From assembly GCA_947632285.1 (NCBI GenBank), contig CANROT010000010.1, positions 1 through 33,830 of the forward strand: a DNA stretch of 33,830 nt, given 5' to 3'. Below the pieces are notes generated by a model. That model was not told the DNA's origin. It did no database searches and saw only the letters and a list, made by a program, of their open reading frames with translations. How positions within the stretch are numbered: the stretch's first letter is position 1; each line of letters opens with the position of its first letter. Origin of the DNA: an uncultured Clostridia bacterium. Lineage in GTDB: Bacteria > Bacillota > Clostridia > Oscillospirales > CAG-272. The position numbers were made by a program, and so were the translations under genes. Shown here one piece after another: positions 14,586-23,005 of the stretch.

Positions 14586-16625
14586 TCAGCCTCTGTCGGG
14601 GAGCTCGCGCCGCCCGGCGGCGGGCTTTTTCGGCGCGATGTCGTCGTCGAGGCGGTCGTTTTCGTCGACCTCGGTGAGGTAGCGCTTTGCCTGGGTCGAG
14701 AAGAGCTCCCAATAGCGCCCGCGCTTGTTCATGAGCTGGCTGTGGTTGCCCTCTTCGATTATCTCACCGTATTCGAGCACGAGTATCTTTGAGGCGACGG
14801 TCGCGCTCGACAGCCTGTGCGAGACGAAAATAGTCGTCTTGTCGGCGCGCAGACTGTCAAACTGGTTGAATATCTCCTGCTCCGCAATGGCGTCGAGCGA
14901 CGCGGTCGGCTCGTCGAGGATGAGAAAATCCGAGTCCGAGTAGAACGCGCGCGCTATCGAGAGCTTTTGCCACTGGCCGATGGAGAGCTCGATGCCGTTC
15001 TCCTCAAAATACCGCATCAAGGGCGTGTTGTAGCCGTCGGGCAGCTTTTCTATGAACCCGTCCGACGAGGACTGACGCGCCGCATCGATTATGTCTTCCT
15101 CACTGTGCTCCTTCGTTATGTCGCCGAATTTGATATTTTCGCGGACGGAGACGGCGTATTTGCCGAAGTCCTGGAAGATGATGCCGAACATTTCGTACAG
15201 CTCGTCTGTGTCGTATTCGCGGATATCGTGCCCGTCAAGGAGGATCGTACCCTCGGTCGGGTCGTAAAGCCGCGTTAAGAGCTTGATGAGCGTCGTCTTC
15301 CCGGCGCCGTTCAGGCCGACGAGGACGCACGTTTCCCCGGCGTCGAGCTTGAAATTTATGTCGCGGAGCACCATGCGCTCTGTCCCGGGGTAGCGGAAGC
15401 TGACGTGGCGGAACTCGACCGTGTGCCCCGTGTGGCGCGCGACGTGGCGCGGCTCCGAAAGGATCGGGACGATATGCTTTTTCTCCGCCATGAAGATTAT
15501 CATGTTGTCGATAAAGAGCGCGCCCTCGTATATCGAAGATGTCGTCGTGATGAGCGAGGAGACGCCGTTTGAAACGTTGTTGAGCGAGCTCGTGTAGAGC
15601 GAGTAGTCGCCGAGCGTGAATATGCCCGTGAAGACGTTCTTCGCTATGACGAGGTAGAGCAGGCAGTTGACGACCGTTGTTAATATCGAGATTGAGATGT
15701 GCCACACGTTTTCATTGACGATCAGGCGCTTGATGCCGGAATAATAGTTTTTGAACGTCTGACGGAAGCGGTCGATGAACGTGTCGGAAAGGCCGAACAG
15801 GCGTATCTCCTTCACCATGTCCTTGTTCACCATCAGGTTGCTGTAATATTCCATCTGGCGGCGGTCCTTCGACCGGCGGCGCATATAGAAAAACGTCTTG
15901 CGCCTGTACGTGAAGTTGATGACGGCGGACGGTATCGCGAGCAGTATTACGACGACGGGCATCCACGCGCCGACGGCGGAGAGAATGACGATGAAGCTCA
16001 CCATGCTGATGACCGTGCTGATGAGGGAGAACGTCGAGCGCATTATGTTGATCGGGCGCATACCCGCCTCGCGGTTCGCGTTTTCGAGCTTTTCGTAAAA
16101 TTCGGGCAGGTCGAAGCTCGCGACGTCTACTTCCTTCGCCTTTTTGATGATCTTTACCTTGATGTGGTTCGTCACAAGCTCGCCCGAGATGTTGACGAAC
16201 ATGTTGTACAGGCTCGTCACGACGGAGTTGAAGAGCATATACGCGAACTGAAGTATAAGGAGCGCGGTTATGATGCGCCAGCCGTCGCCGGAGGCGGCGG
16301 CGCCCGTCGCGTTGACGATGAGCTGACCGATCGCCGAATATTTTTCGACGGCGAGCGGGGTGGCGAGCGAATTGAGCAGGTCCGCCGCTATCCGCGCGCC
16401 GAACACGGGAATGATGCCGTTGAAAATGCTCATGAAGAGCATGATGAACAGTAGAGACGGGCGCGCCTCCCACACGAGCCCGAATATGTAAAAAAGCCTG
16501 TAAAAGAATCCGAATATAACAGTCTTTAAATATTTCGGAACCTCGCGAATGTTCTTCGGTTTCGGCGGTTTCAGCTTGTCGTTCTGCCGCCCTCCTCCGG
16601 GCGGGGGTCCCATCATCGGTCCCAT
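14586..16625 (-). CDS. ABC exporter, fused permease and ATPase
   Basis: This protein of about 679 residues has a Met/Gly/Pro-rich N-terminal tail, an exporter membrane domain with about six helices (residues 40-380) and a nucleotide-binding domain (about 400-650). The latter shows Walker A 'GLNGAGKTT', Q-loop 'IIFQDF', signature 'LSIGQWQ', Walker B 'FLILDEP' and H-loop 'FVSHR'. The substrate is unknown; the type is like peptide or lantibiotic exporters without a peptidase domain. The track start is a GTG at 16640. The ATG at 16625, eight bases after GAAGG, is preferred. It is a lone gene, so it probably acts as a homodimer. Confidence 0.9.
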   Translation of the reverse strand: MGPMMGPPPGGGRQNDKLKPPKPKNIREVPKYLKTVIFGFFYRLFYIFGLVWEARPSLLFIMLFMSIFNGIIPVFGARIAADLLNSLATPLAVEKYSAIGQLIVNATGAAASGDGWRIITALLILQFAYMLFNSVVTSLYNMFVNISGELVTNHIKVKIIKKAKEVDVASFDLPEFYEKLENANREAGMRPINIMRSTFSLISTVISMVSFIVILSAVGAWMPVVVILLAIPSAVINFTYRRKTFFYMRRRSKDRRQMEYYSNLMVNKDMVKEIRLFGLSDTFIDRFRQTFKNYYSGIKRLIVNENVWHISISILTTVVNCLLYLVIAKNVFTGIFTLGDYSLYTSSLNNVSNGVSSLITTTSSIYEGALFIDNMIIFMAEKKHIVPILSEPRHVARHTGHTVEFRHVSFRYPGTERMVLRDINFKLDAGETCVLVGLNGAGKTTLIKLLTRLYDPTEGTILLDGHDIREYDTDELYEMFGIIFQDFGKYAVSVRENIKFGDITKEHSEEDIIDAARQSSSDGFIEKLPDGYNTPLMRYFEENGIELSIGQWQKLSIARAFYSDSDFLILDEPTASLDAIAEQEIFNQFDSLRADKTTIFVSHRLSSATVASKILVLEYGEIIEEGNHSQLMNKRGRYWELFSTQAKRYLTEVDENDRLDDDIAPKKPAAGRRELPDRG

Positions 16626-16666
16626 TTTGTGTACCTTCACTTTAACATTAAATTATCAACAGCTCA

Positions 16667-16695
16667 ATTATACCGAAAAAAAGCGCGCGTTTCAA
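16667..16695 (-). promoter_or_regulatory. sigma-A-type promoter of the ABC exporter gene
   Basis: On the minus strand TTGAAA (16695-16690) and TATAAT (16672-16667) have a 17-bp spacer. The -35 box sits in the loop of a GC-rich hairpin (see next entry). Confidence 0.82.
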
Positions 16696-16703
16696 GCGCG
16701 CGC
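16676..16703 (-). terminator. terminator-like hairpin overlapping the ABC promoter
   Basis: The minus strand reads gcgcgcg, loop, cgcgcgc, then seven T residues, which is a complete terminator (stem arms 16683-16689 and 16697-16703). It is fused to the ABC promoter: the loop carries the -35 box and the T-run lies in the spacer. It would stop read-through from the upstream sigma factor gene. Confidence 0.65.
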
Positions 16704-16735
16704 CGGCAAAAATAAAAAAGTTAACAGGCAGACGT

Positions 16736-16749
16736 ATTTGTGAACAAAT
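16736..16749. promoter_or_regulatory. 14-bp palindrome upstream of the ABC promoter
   Basis: atttgt-ga-acaaat is a perfect palindrome about 40 bp upstream of the -35 box of the ABC exporter promoter. It could be an operator. No regulator gene is adjacent. Confidence 0.3.
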
Positions 16750-16822
16750 TATGAACCGACAGATCTGCGGGGCGGCGGGAGAGAGGGAGATTTTTTTGCA
16801 TCTCGTGCTTTGTAAATAAAGG

Positions 16823-16854
16823 GCGGGGGAGCCTTTCCGGGAGGGCTCCCCCGC
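16823..16854 (-). terminator. hairpin terminator after the extended sigma factor gene
   Basis: A perfect 11-bp stem, gcgggggagcc (16823-16833) with ggctcccccgc (16844-16854), is followed on the minus strand by ccctttattt. The intergenic span 16626-16879 otherwise holds the palindrome and promoter listed separately. Confidence 0.7.
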
Positions 16855-16879
16855 AATTATCCGGCGCCGTTCCGGCAGC

Positions 16880-18490
16880 CTACTTTTTATATCTTATAAA
16901 TATTATCGGCGTCTTTCCGATCTCGACATGCCACGGCATGAGGTTTTTTTCCGCTATCGCGAAAAGCTGCGCCTTTTCATATGCGCCGAGCGCGCCGACG
17001 TGCTCGTAATATTTATATGCGTCCACATGCTTTGGAACGAGGTTTCTGTGCTTGTCCGCGAGCTGTGCGAGCTCGCCGCACAGCAGCGGACTGAGCGCAG
17101 ACTTGACCGCCTCTTTCGCGGGCTGCCAGTGCGCGAACCATTCGTCAAACGTCATGTACGGGACGTCGAGCACAGCTTTCCCGTTCGCGTCACGGCGGAG
17201 AATGTGAAGTTTCTCGAAATAGCCGGCATTTTCGTACAGCGCCGCGTTGTGCGGTTTCACACCGTCAACGAGGAAAGACACGTAAAACCGCGCGATGTCC
17301 TCTATTTTGGCAGCAGTATCAAGACGGTCGTATACCCAGTGCGTATCGCCGAACGCGGACTGATAATCGGAGACGTTCGCGACGCCGTCCGAGAGGTTTA
17401 TACGGCAGGGTCCCGAGCTGTCGTATTTTCCGAGCTTCTCGTCCGGCTCAAAAACAGTCGCCGTCGCGAGCCAGCGGCCGCCGTTCGGGCGCTCGGGCGG
17501 CTCTATGTTCCGGGCGTCGGGAGCTATGCTCGCGCTGACGGTGAGCTCCGTAAGTATCTCATTCATAAAAAGCAGCAAAAGCGTCGCCTTCTGTTTGTCC
17601 GTCATCGCCGCAAATTCCGGCCTGTCCCAAAGCGGCTGTGTGCCGCGCCTCACGGCCTCCCATACATCTGCGGCAAGTCTGTCCGCGAGCGATTCCTGTG
17701 CCGCTATGTCGCCGAATTCGTCACTGTGCTTTCGCATGAAACAGCGCGTGTAATAGAGACCGCCGTCAGTGCGCCCCATCAGCTCGCCCGCGACGAGCCT
17801 GTCGGCGAGCGGCTCGATATACGCCGTCGGTATCCCCATCGCGTCGGCGATACCGACGGCGGAGATCGGTTTTTCATACGCCGCAATCAGGATATTTCCC
17901 TCGATCTTCGAGTTCAAAAGCGAGAACGGCTCGCCTTTATAGCTGTCGCTGCCCCAGATCCCGACGCTGACCGTCTTCGGCTCGTAGCTGATCCTGTCGT
18001 ATTTTTCCATCTTCTTCATGCCCTCTCTGATACGGCTCCGCGCGCCCGAGAGCCGTGACTTCACCGTCCCGACCGGGACGCCGAGATCGTGTGCGATCTT
18101 CTCGACGGATCCCCCGTCGATATAGTACCTGACCGCGACCTCGCGGTAGATGCGGACGAGCCTGCCAAGCTCGCGCCGAACGGCGGCATATTCTTCATCT
18201 CTGCCGTCTATGTCGTCCGTGCTGTCAAAGACTTCCTCTGCCTCCGTCCCGAAATATACGATCCTGTCGCGGTACTTTTGCCTCAGCCAGCCGTTGTAGA
18301 GGTTTTTCATGACCGTCGAAAGAAACCCCTTCGGAGACTCGACCGCCTCGCCACGCCATTCCCTCTCGACGAGCGCCATGACGGTGTCCTGTATAAGTGC
18401 CTCGGTGTCGGGGTGGTCCGCATACTTGTGCGACGCAAGCTCACAGCAGTATAAAAGATATTCTTTATACCTGCGCTCGGTGTCGTTCAT
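16880..18490 (-). CDS. ECF-like sigma factor with long C-terminal extension
   Basis: This 536-residue protein has sigma-70 region 2 at about 1-75 ('ALIQDTVMALVE', 'FLSTVMKNLYNGWLRQKYR') and region 4 at about 105-160 ('REVAVRYYIDGGSVEKIAHDLGVPVGTVKSRLSGARSR'). A winged-helix-like segment at about 198-252 ('PISAVGIADAMGIPTAYIEPLADRLV') and about 280 further residues with no recognised domain follow. ECF factors are normally near 180 residues. AAAGGAG before the ATG at 18490 fixes the start; the track start at 18646 has no such support. No anti-sigma gene is adjacent, so the extension may sense a signal. Its targets are unknown. Confidence 0.83.
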   Translation of the reverse strand: MNDTERRYKEYLLYCCELASHKYADHPDTEALIQDTVMALVEREWRGEAVESPKGFLSTVMKNLYNGWLRQKYRDRIVYFGTEAEEVFDSTDDIDGRDEEYAAVRRELGRLVRIYREVAVRYYIDGGSVEKIAHDLGVPVGTVKSRLSGARSRIREGMKKMEKYDRISYEPKTVSVGIWGSDSYKGEPFSLLNSKIEGNILIAAYEKPISAVGIADAMGIPTAYIEPLADRLVAGELMGRTDGGLYYTRCFMRKHSDEFGDIAAQESLADRLAADVWEAVRRGTQPLWDRPEFAAMTDKQKATLLLLFMNEILTELTVSASIAPDARNIEPPERPNGGRWLATATVFEPDEKLGKYDSSGPCRINLSDGVANVSDYQSAFGDTHWVYDRLDTAAKIEDIARFYVSFLVDGVKPHNAALYENAGYFEKLHILRRDANGKAVLDVPYMTFDEWFAHWQPAKEAVKSALSPLLCGELAQLADKHRNLVPKHVDAYKYYEHVGALGAYEKAQLFAIAEKNLMPWHVEIGKTPIIFIRYKK

Positions 18491-18640
18491 TGAGGTATCT
18501 CCTTTCCGCCCTTCCCGGGCTGTTTTCACCCTTTTAGTTGCAAAAAAGCCCCGCGGTTCGCGATCCCGGTGAAAAAATTGTATTTCCGCCTTGATGAAAC
18601 AAACGCCCCCTCCGGCATAGGTCAAAATCCAGCAAAACAT

Positions 18641-18703
18641 AAGCAATAAAAAGTTTTGCAGAGGGGGCGTGGGGGAGTGACTTTTTCAAAAGTCACTCCC
18701 CCA
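18641..18703. repeat. hairpin repeat element, copy 2
   Basis: A lead-in 'agcaataaaaagttttg' and a G-rich spacer precede a perfect 17-bp inverted repeat (18668-18684 and 18687-18703) with a 2-nt centre and the same ctttttcaaaag core as copy 1. On the minus strand it directly follows the SUFU/DUF2185 gene, so it could help end that transcript. The rest of 18491-18715 shows no other gene. Confidence 0.75.
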
Positions 18704-18715
18704 CAAGTTTTTATA

Positions 18716-20659
18716 TCAATCCTCATCGAACCTGTAGTAGCTGCCGTCGTCGCCGCGCTCGTAGCAGGCGCCGTAGGGCGCGTCGAGCAGGTCGACGATG
18801 TGCGAGTCATAGTTGCAGACGGTGTTCAGGTCGTAGACGGCGAATTTGTCGTCTATGTCGGAGTCGTCACCGCCGTCGACGTATTCGTCGTACTCGTCGG
18901 CGGTCATGATGCGCCAGCCGCTGTCCCACCCGCGGTCGGCGGGCTCGGGTATCTCGCGGCAGATGACGCCGACCGGCTCGCCGTCTATGATGATGCGGTC
19001 GGTCGCGAGGCAGCCGCGCGGCCCCGTGAAGTTCGGGAGCATGTCGACGAGCTCGTCCTTGCTTATATACGGGTCGCCCTCCGGCTCCTCCGTCCCCGCG
19101 AGCCACTGTGAAAAGCGCGCCTCCATGACCTTTGCCATCGCGCGGTAGTAGTGCTCGCCCCAGCGCAGATAGAGGTATCTGTCGCCGCCCTTCGGCGGGC
19201 GGCCGAACAGCCGCTTTGAGAACGTATCCTCCGCGTATGCCTCAAGGTCGCGCATATAAGAGTGAGAATCGTCCTCGCCGATGTAGTACCACTTCGTAAA
19301 GTCGACGCCGTCGCAGTTGAAGAAGGGCAGCGTCAGAACGCCGCGGCAGCGCTCGTCGTCCCGGATAAAGAGGCGCAGGTCAAAGCCGTAGTGCTGCTCG
19401 AGCACGGCGGCCTCGATGTCCGGACACGCGTCGAGAAAGATGTCGCTCATCAGGTCGTGCTCGATGCAGAAACGCAGATATGCGGCCATGTGGCTGTATG
19501 CGGAGAGCTCATCGACGGGGAGACTGTTTTTCCTTATTTTTTCAATATGCGTCCGCGCGTCGTCAACGATGAGCCCGTACCCGACCTCGTCCCCGTCGCG
19601 GTCGACGACCGCGGGACGCGAAACGTCAACGACCGAGAGCATCTTGTCCGAAAGAAGGTCGAGCAGCGCGTCGGCATCGTTTTTCAGCTTATATTTGATT
19701 TCGGATGGGTAGAGCGGGACGAGCTGATAGAAATTGACCTCGTCGCCGGAGGGCAGGCGGCACGCGGCGGCCTCCTTGCCGTATGCGCCGGGCGTGACGA
19801 GCATGACGCCGGAAAATCCGACGCTCTTGTCGTATGTCCCCATGTTGTCGGCGGTCGCCGAAACGGTGTGCCCCCAGCCGAGCCACGTTTCGTTTTCTAT
19901 CGGCAGGCGCGCCACGTCCTTCAGGAGCCGGATCGGCCAATAGAGCGCCTCCCCGCCGGCGCCGGACATGCACGAAGCGATGTCCCAATCGGGCGGGAGC
20001 GATATCATGAGCTCGGCCCTGCCGAACGTCTCGGGGACGACGTCGTCCGGTACGTCCATTCTGTGCGCGCCCATGCCGAGCGTCACGAGCGTATAGCAGT
20101 CGTGCCCCTCGCACGGCGGTATGACGCAGATGTCAAGGCGGACGTCCGGCGAGCAGATCTCGCGCAGCACGCTTTTATAGCTGCCGAAATTTTCCTTTAT
20201 GTGCTCCTCGACTGCTGAAAGCTCGTCGTCTGTATATACCTCGGTCGGCTTGATCCCGTCAATGCGGCCGCGGCAGACGGAGAGCATCACCTCGACCGTG
20301 CGGCCGCCTATCTGTTCGCCGCCCGCGCCGCCGTTCACGGCGCGCAGAAGATATCCCGCCGCCTCATCGTATTTTTCAAAGAAGAACAGCACCGCTCCGA
20401 AAACGGAGAGCCACAAAACGTCGTTTTGTCCATCTGTGCCGACCTCGTCGAGCAGAGAGGCGGCGCGCAGGAGCATGTCGCGGTCCGCCGGAGACTGCGA
20501 CGACGCAAAGTCACAGTACGCGCGCGCGAGCTCGACCGTCATACGGAAAGTGCGCTTTCCGTCCGGGACTGCCTCGATGATGCCGATGATCATTCCGAAC
20601 TCTCCCGCCTCGCGCAGCCGGCCGAGTCTTTCGAAAAATTCGCCGTCGGTCACGTTCAT
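18716..20659 (-). CDS. multidomain protein: TPR-like region, SUFU domain, unknown domain, DUF2185
   Basis: The 647-residue protein has four parts. Residues about 1-140 are helical and TPR-like ('EKYDEAAGYLLRAV'). Residues about 150-345 look like a suppressor-of-fused (SUFU) domain ('YTLVTLGMGAHRMDVP', 'AELMISLPPDWDI'). Residues about 385-535 are an unrecognised Tyr/Trp-rich region ('AYLRFCIEHDLMSD'). Residues about 546-640 match DUF2185 ('GCLATDRIIIDG', 'DSGWRIMTADEYDEY', 'LNTVCNYD', 'LDAPYG'). SUFU and DUF2185 domains are known from immunity proteins of polymorphic toxin systems. No signal peptide is seen, so it is cytosolic. GGGGGAGGAAC precedes the ATG. No toxin is adjacent. Domain calls are from recalled family patterns. 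Confidence 0.8.
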   Translation of the reverse strand: MNVTDGEFFERLGRLREAGEFGMIIGIIEAVPDGKRTFRMTVELARAYCDFASSQSPADRDMLLRAASLLDEVGTDGQNDVLWLSVFGAVLFFFEKYDEAAGYLLRAVNGGAGGEQIGGRTVEVMLSVCRGRIDGIKPTEVYTDDELSAVEEHIKENFGSYKSVLREICSPDVRLDICVIPPCEGHDCYTLVTLGMGAHRMDVPDDVVPETFGRAELMISLPPDWDIASCMSGAGGEALYWPIRLLKDVARLPIENETWLGWGHTVSATADNMGTYDKSVGFSGVMLVTPGAYGKEAAACRLPSGDEVNFYQLVPLYPSEIKYKLKNDADALLDLLSDKMLSVVDVSRPAVVDRDGDEVGYGLIVDDARTHIEKIRKNSLPVDELSAYSHMAAYLRFCIEHDLMSDIFLDACPDIEAAVLEQHYGFDLRLFIRDDERCRGVLTLPFFNCDGVDFTKWYYIGEDDSHSYMRDLEAYAEDTFSKRLFGRPPKGGDRYLYLRWGEHYYRAMAKVMEARFSQWLAGTEEPEGDPYISKDELVDMLPNFTGPRGCLATDRIIIDGEPVGVICREIPEPADRGWDSGWRIMTADEYDEYVDGGDDSDIDDKFAVYDLNTVCNYDSHIVDLLDAPYGACYERGDDGSYYRFDED

Positions 20660-20690
20660 GTTCCTCCCCCGTTTTCATTGCTTACGGGAC

Positions 20691-20719
20691 AGTATATCAC
20701 GCCCGGGCGAATAAGTCAA
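20691..20719 (-). promoter_or_regulatory. sigma-A-type promoter of the SUFU/DUF2185 gene
   Basis: On the minus strand TTGACT (20719-20714) and TATACT (20696-20691) have a 17-bp spacer, about 32 bp before the start codon. Confidence 0.75.
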
Positions 20720-20967
20720 TCGCAAAAGCGAGACTTTTTCGCGCGCCCGCGCGGCGGCGCCACACGCGAAAACGGAAAATCGCCCCCGCCCGCACGGGAA
20801 ATAAATGCAGCTGACAAAAGCGCGCCGGAAAAGAGAAAAACCGCCCCCACGGTGCGACCGCGTTTTTGCGCGCGCGGGACTATACTTTCCTGTGACGGGG
20901 ACAAACATCGGGCGGCAGGGGCCGGTACGATCACGTCCCGCCGACGCATCATTCCGGAGGTGATATT
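20720..20967. other. GC-rich intergenic region before spoIIGA
   Basis: This is most of the 308-base gap between the divergent SUFU/DUF2185 and spoIIGA genes. A TATACT box at 20881-20886 could be the spoIIGA -10, but no good -35 box or clear Spo0A box (TGTCGAA) was found. Low-complexity GC-rich runs fill the rest. No ORF with a credible start was seen. Confidence 0.5.
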
Positions 20968-21819
20968 TTGACCGTATATGCGGACGTGCTGTTTTTGGTT
21001 AATTTCAGCCTCGATTACGTCTCGCTCTACATAACGGGGCGGCTGCTCAGCGAGCCGATGAAAACGGCGCGCCTGTGCGCCGCCGCCGCGCTCGGCGCCG
21101 TTTACGCCGTGGCGGCGCTGTTTTTCGACGTGCCGGAGGCGATATATATTGCGGTGACGCTCGCGGTCTCGGCGCTGATGTGCGTCTGCGCGTTCCGGCG
21201 GACGGGCATTCTCGGGACGGTCGGCGCCTCGGTGCTGCTATTTTCCGTCGGGTGCGCGCTCGGCGGCGCGATGACGGCGATATATTCGCTCGGCGCCGGA
21301 TACCGCGAGTCGCTTTCCGGCAGCGCCGGGGGCGGGGGCGCCGCCGTTATCGTCGCGGTCGCGGCGCTGGCGATGGGCGCGGTTTTTATCGCCAGCCGCG
21401 TTGCCGTGAGGCGGCGCGGCGTCGGCTCGGCGAAGGTAACGGTCGAGGCGGGGGAGAGGTCGGCGACGTTTGACGCGCTCGCCGACAGCGGGAATTTGCT
21501 GCGCGACCCGGTGACCGGCCGCCCGGCGCTCATACTGTCGCCGTCCGCGGCGTCTCGCGTGCTGCCGGAGGCGGCGGTCGGAGCCGCCGTGTCGGACGAT
21601 GCGGCAACGGCGGCGACCTCGCTCCCGCCGGACATACTTTCGCGCGTGCGCATACTCCCCGTCAAAAACGTGTACGGGGACGGCGTGCTCCTCGGCTACC
21701 GCCCGGACAGGGTAGTCGTCGGCGACAAGCGGGAGGTCGACTGCGTCATCGCGGTTTCGGCAAAGAAAGACGGGTTCGGCGGTTACGAGGCGGTCCTGCC
21801 CGCCGAGCTTTCACGGTAA
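20968..21819 (+). CDS. spoIIGA: sporulation sigma-E factor-processing peptidase SpoIIGA
   Basis: This membrane aspartic protease activates pro-sigma-E in the mother cell after asymmetric division. The N-terminal half (about 1-145) has five hydrophobic helices starting '[18 protein letters not shown]', a hallmark of the family. The C-terminal half has the protease motif 'ALADSGN' with Asp173. At 283 residues it is slightly shorter than the Bacillus protein. The start is a TTG with an ideal GGAGGTGAT site. sigE follows 23 bases downstream, the conserved spoIIG operon order. Confidence 0.95.
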   Translation: MTVYADVLFLVNFSLDYVSLYITGRLLSEPMKTARLCAAAALGAVYAVAALFFDVPEAIYIAVTLAVSALMCVCAFRRTGILGTVGASVLLFSVGCALGGAMTAIYSLGAGYRESLSGSAGGGGAAVIVAVAALAMGAVFIASRVAVRRRGVGSAKVTVEAGERSATFDALADSGNLLRDPVTGRPALILSPSAASRVLPEAAVGAAVSDDAATAATSLPPDILSRVRILPVKNVYGDGVLLGYRPDRVVVGDKREVDCVIAVSAKKDGFGGYEAVLPAELSR

Positions 21820-21842
21820 TATATAAAGAGAGGGTGGATATT

Positions 21843-22577
21843 ATGTTGAAAAGACTTTCGGCATGGTTGTCGCAGATGCGGTTCCGCGTCATGGCGGCGC
21901 TCGCGCGCATCTTGCGCCCGCTGCGGGACGGCGAGCAGTATTATATCGGCGGCAGGGACGTGCTCCCGCCGCCGCTGACTCAGGCGGAGGAGGCGGATAT
22001 TCTCTCGCGGCTCAAGGAGGACGAGGGGCTCCGCTCCGTCCTCATCGAGCGGAATCTGCGCCTTGTCGTATATATCGCGAAAAAATTCGAGAATACGGGC
22101 ACGGATATCGAGGATCTCATCAGCATCGGGACGATAGGGCTCATTAAAGCGGTCAACACGTTTGACCCGGACCGCGGCATAAAGCTCGCGACATATGCGT
22201 CGCGCTGCATCGAGAACGAGATATTGATGCATATCCGCAAAAACGCGGGCAAGCGCGTCGACATTTCGATAGACGAGCCGCTGAACGTCGATTGGGACGG
22301 GAACGAGCTTTTGCTCTCAGACGTGCTCTCGAGCGATGAGGACGAGGTCTACGGCGCGATAGAGCACGACGAGGATTACAGGCTCCTTTACCGCGCCGTT
22401 GAGAGCCTGCCGGAGCGCGAGCAGGTCATAATCACGCTGCGGTTCGGGCTCGGCGGCGGGCGCGAGCGGACGCAGGCTGAGGTCGCAAAGATGCTCGGAA
22501 TTTCGCAGTCCTACATCTCGCGCCTCGAAAAGAAGATACTTTCCGATCTCCGTCGCGCCATCGGCTCGGGGATTTGA
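21843..22577 (+). CDS. sigE: RNA polymerase sporulation sigma factor sigma-E
   Basis: This early mother-cell sigma factor of about 244 residues is made as an inactive precursor. An amphipathic pro-sequence precedes '[16 protein letters not shown]', the same context in which SpoIIGA cuts the Bacillus protein; by analogy cleavage is near Tyr33-Tyr34. Region 2 ('[34 protein letters not shown]') and region 4 ('[21 protein letters not shown]') are near-identical to family consensus. The ATG at 21843 after AGAGGGTGG is preferred to the GTG at 21834. sigG, which usually follows, is absent; rpmE is next. Confidence 0.96.
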   Translation: MLKRLSAWLSQMRFRVMAALARILRPLRDGEQYYIGGRDVLPPPLTQAEEADILSRLKEDEGLRSVLIERNLRLVVYIAKKFENTGTDIEDLISIGTIGLIKAVNTFDPDRGIKLATYASRCIENEILMHIRKNAGKRVDISIDEPLNVDWDGNELLLSDVLSSDEDEVYGAIEHDEDYRLLYRAVESLPEREQVIITLRFGLGGGRERTQAEVAKMLGISQSYISRLEKKILSDLRRAIGSGI

Positions 22578-22587
22578 ATAAACGGTA

Positions 22588-22606
22588 AAAAATCTTTTTG
22601 ATTTTT
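22588..22606 (+). terminator. weak AT-rich hairpin after sigE
   Basis: The arms aaaaatc and gattttt with a T5 loop lie ten bases after the sigE stop. The stem is weak and no long T-run follows, so termination is doubtful. Confidence 0.3.
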
Positions 22607-22629
22607 GCAAAAAAATTTTCTAAATGCTA

Positions 22630-22658
22630 TTGCATTTTGAGCGCGGGCGTGATACAAT
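22630..22658 (+). promoter_or_regulatory. sigma-A-type promoter of rpmE
   Basis: TTGCAT (22630-22635) and TACAAT (22653-22658) have a 17-bp spacer. Both boxes are embedded in inverted repeats: aaatgc-tatt-gcattt at 22622-22637 and the palindrome over the -10. Confidence 0.75.
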
Positions 22659-22670
22659 ACAGTGTATTGT
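22654..22670. promoter_or_regulatory. operator-like palindrome over the rpmE -10 box
   Basis: acaataca-g-tgtattgt is a perfect 8-bp inverted repeat with a one-base centre. It covers the -10 box and the expected transcription start of rpmE. This placement is typical of a repressor operator. The regulator is unknown; a zinc-responsive factor is one option because the L31 here is the zinc-binding form. Confidence 0.5.
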
Positions 22671-22703
22671 GACGATAATGATTACAGAGAAGGGGACAGT
22701 GCA

Positions 22704-22910
22704 ATGAAGAAGGGTATCCATCCTGAATATAAGGAATGCACGATCAGGTGCGCTTGCGGCGAAACCGTAGTGACGAGATCCACCAAGGGCGATATGCGTG
22801 TTGAAATATGCTCGAAATGCCATCCGTTCTTCACGGGCAAGCAGAAGTTCGTGGATACGGGCGGACGTGTTGATAAGTTCAAGCGTCGTCTTCAGTCGAG
22901 CGGAAAATAA
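22704..22910 (+). CDS. rpmE: 50S ribosomal protein L31, zinc-binding (C+) type
   Basis: This 68-residue protein bridges the large and small subunits. It begins '[18 protein letters not shown]' and has a second cysteine pair in '[12 protein letters not shown]', so it is the zinc-ribbon C+ form. The ATG at 22704 follows AAGGGG. The track start at 22662 lies at the transcription start and inside the palindrome, so it is rejected. It is monocistronic, with a promoter, operator-like palindrome and terminator. Codon use is of the high-expression type. Confidence 0.96.
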   Translation: MKKGIHPEYKECTIRCACGETVVTRSTKGDMRVEICSKCHPFFTGKQKFVDTGGRVDKFKRRLQSSGK

Positions 22911-22935
22911 TCGCATATCATAATATGCAAAGCCC

Positions 22936-22968
22936 GGAGTGTCACGCGCGGTGTGGCACTCCTTTTTT
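22936..22968 (+). terminator. rho-independent terminator of rpmE
   Basis: A 10-bp stem (ggagtgtcac with gtggcactcc, one G-U) with a seven-base loop is followed by six T residues. The upstream start of the hflX track ORF (22925) falls before this terminator and is therefore unlikely. Confidence 0.88.
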
Positions 22969-23005
22969 CTGCGCTATCATATCTATAATAAGGACGGTAC
23001 GCGAA

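Noticed and set aside
20858-20886. sigma-A promoter for spoIIGA around TATACT at 20881
   Set aside because: No acceptable -35 box is found at 16-18 or 22 bp spacing, so only the -10-like box is mentioned.
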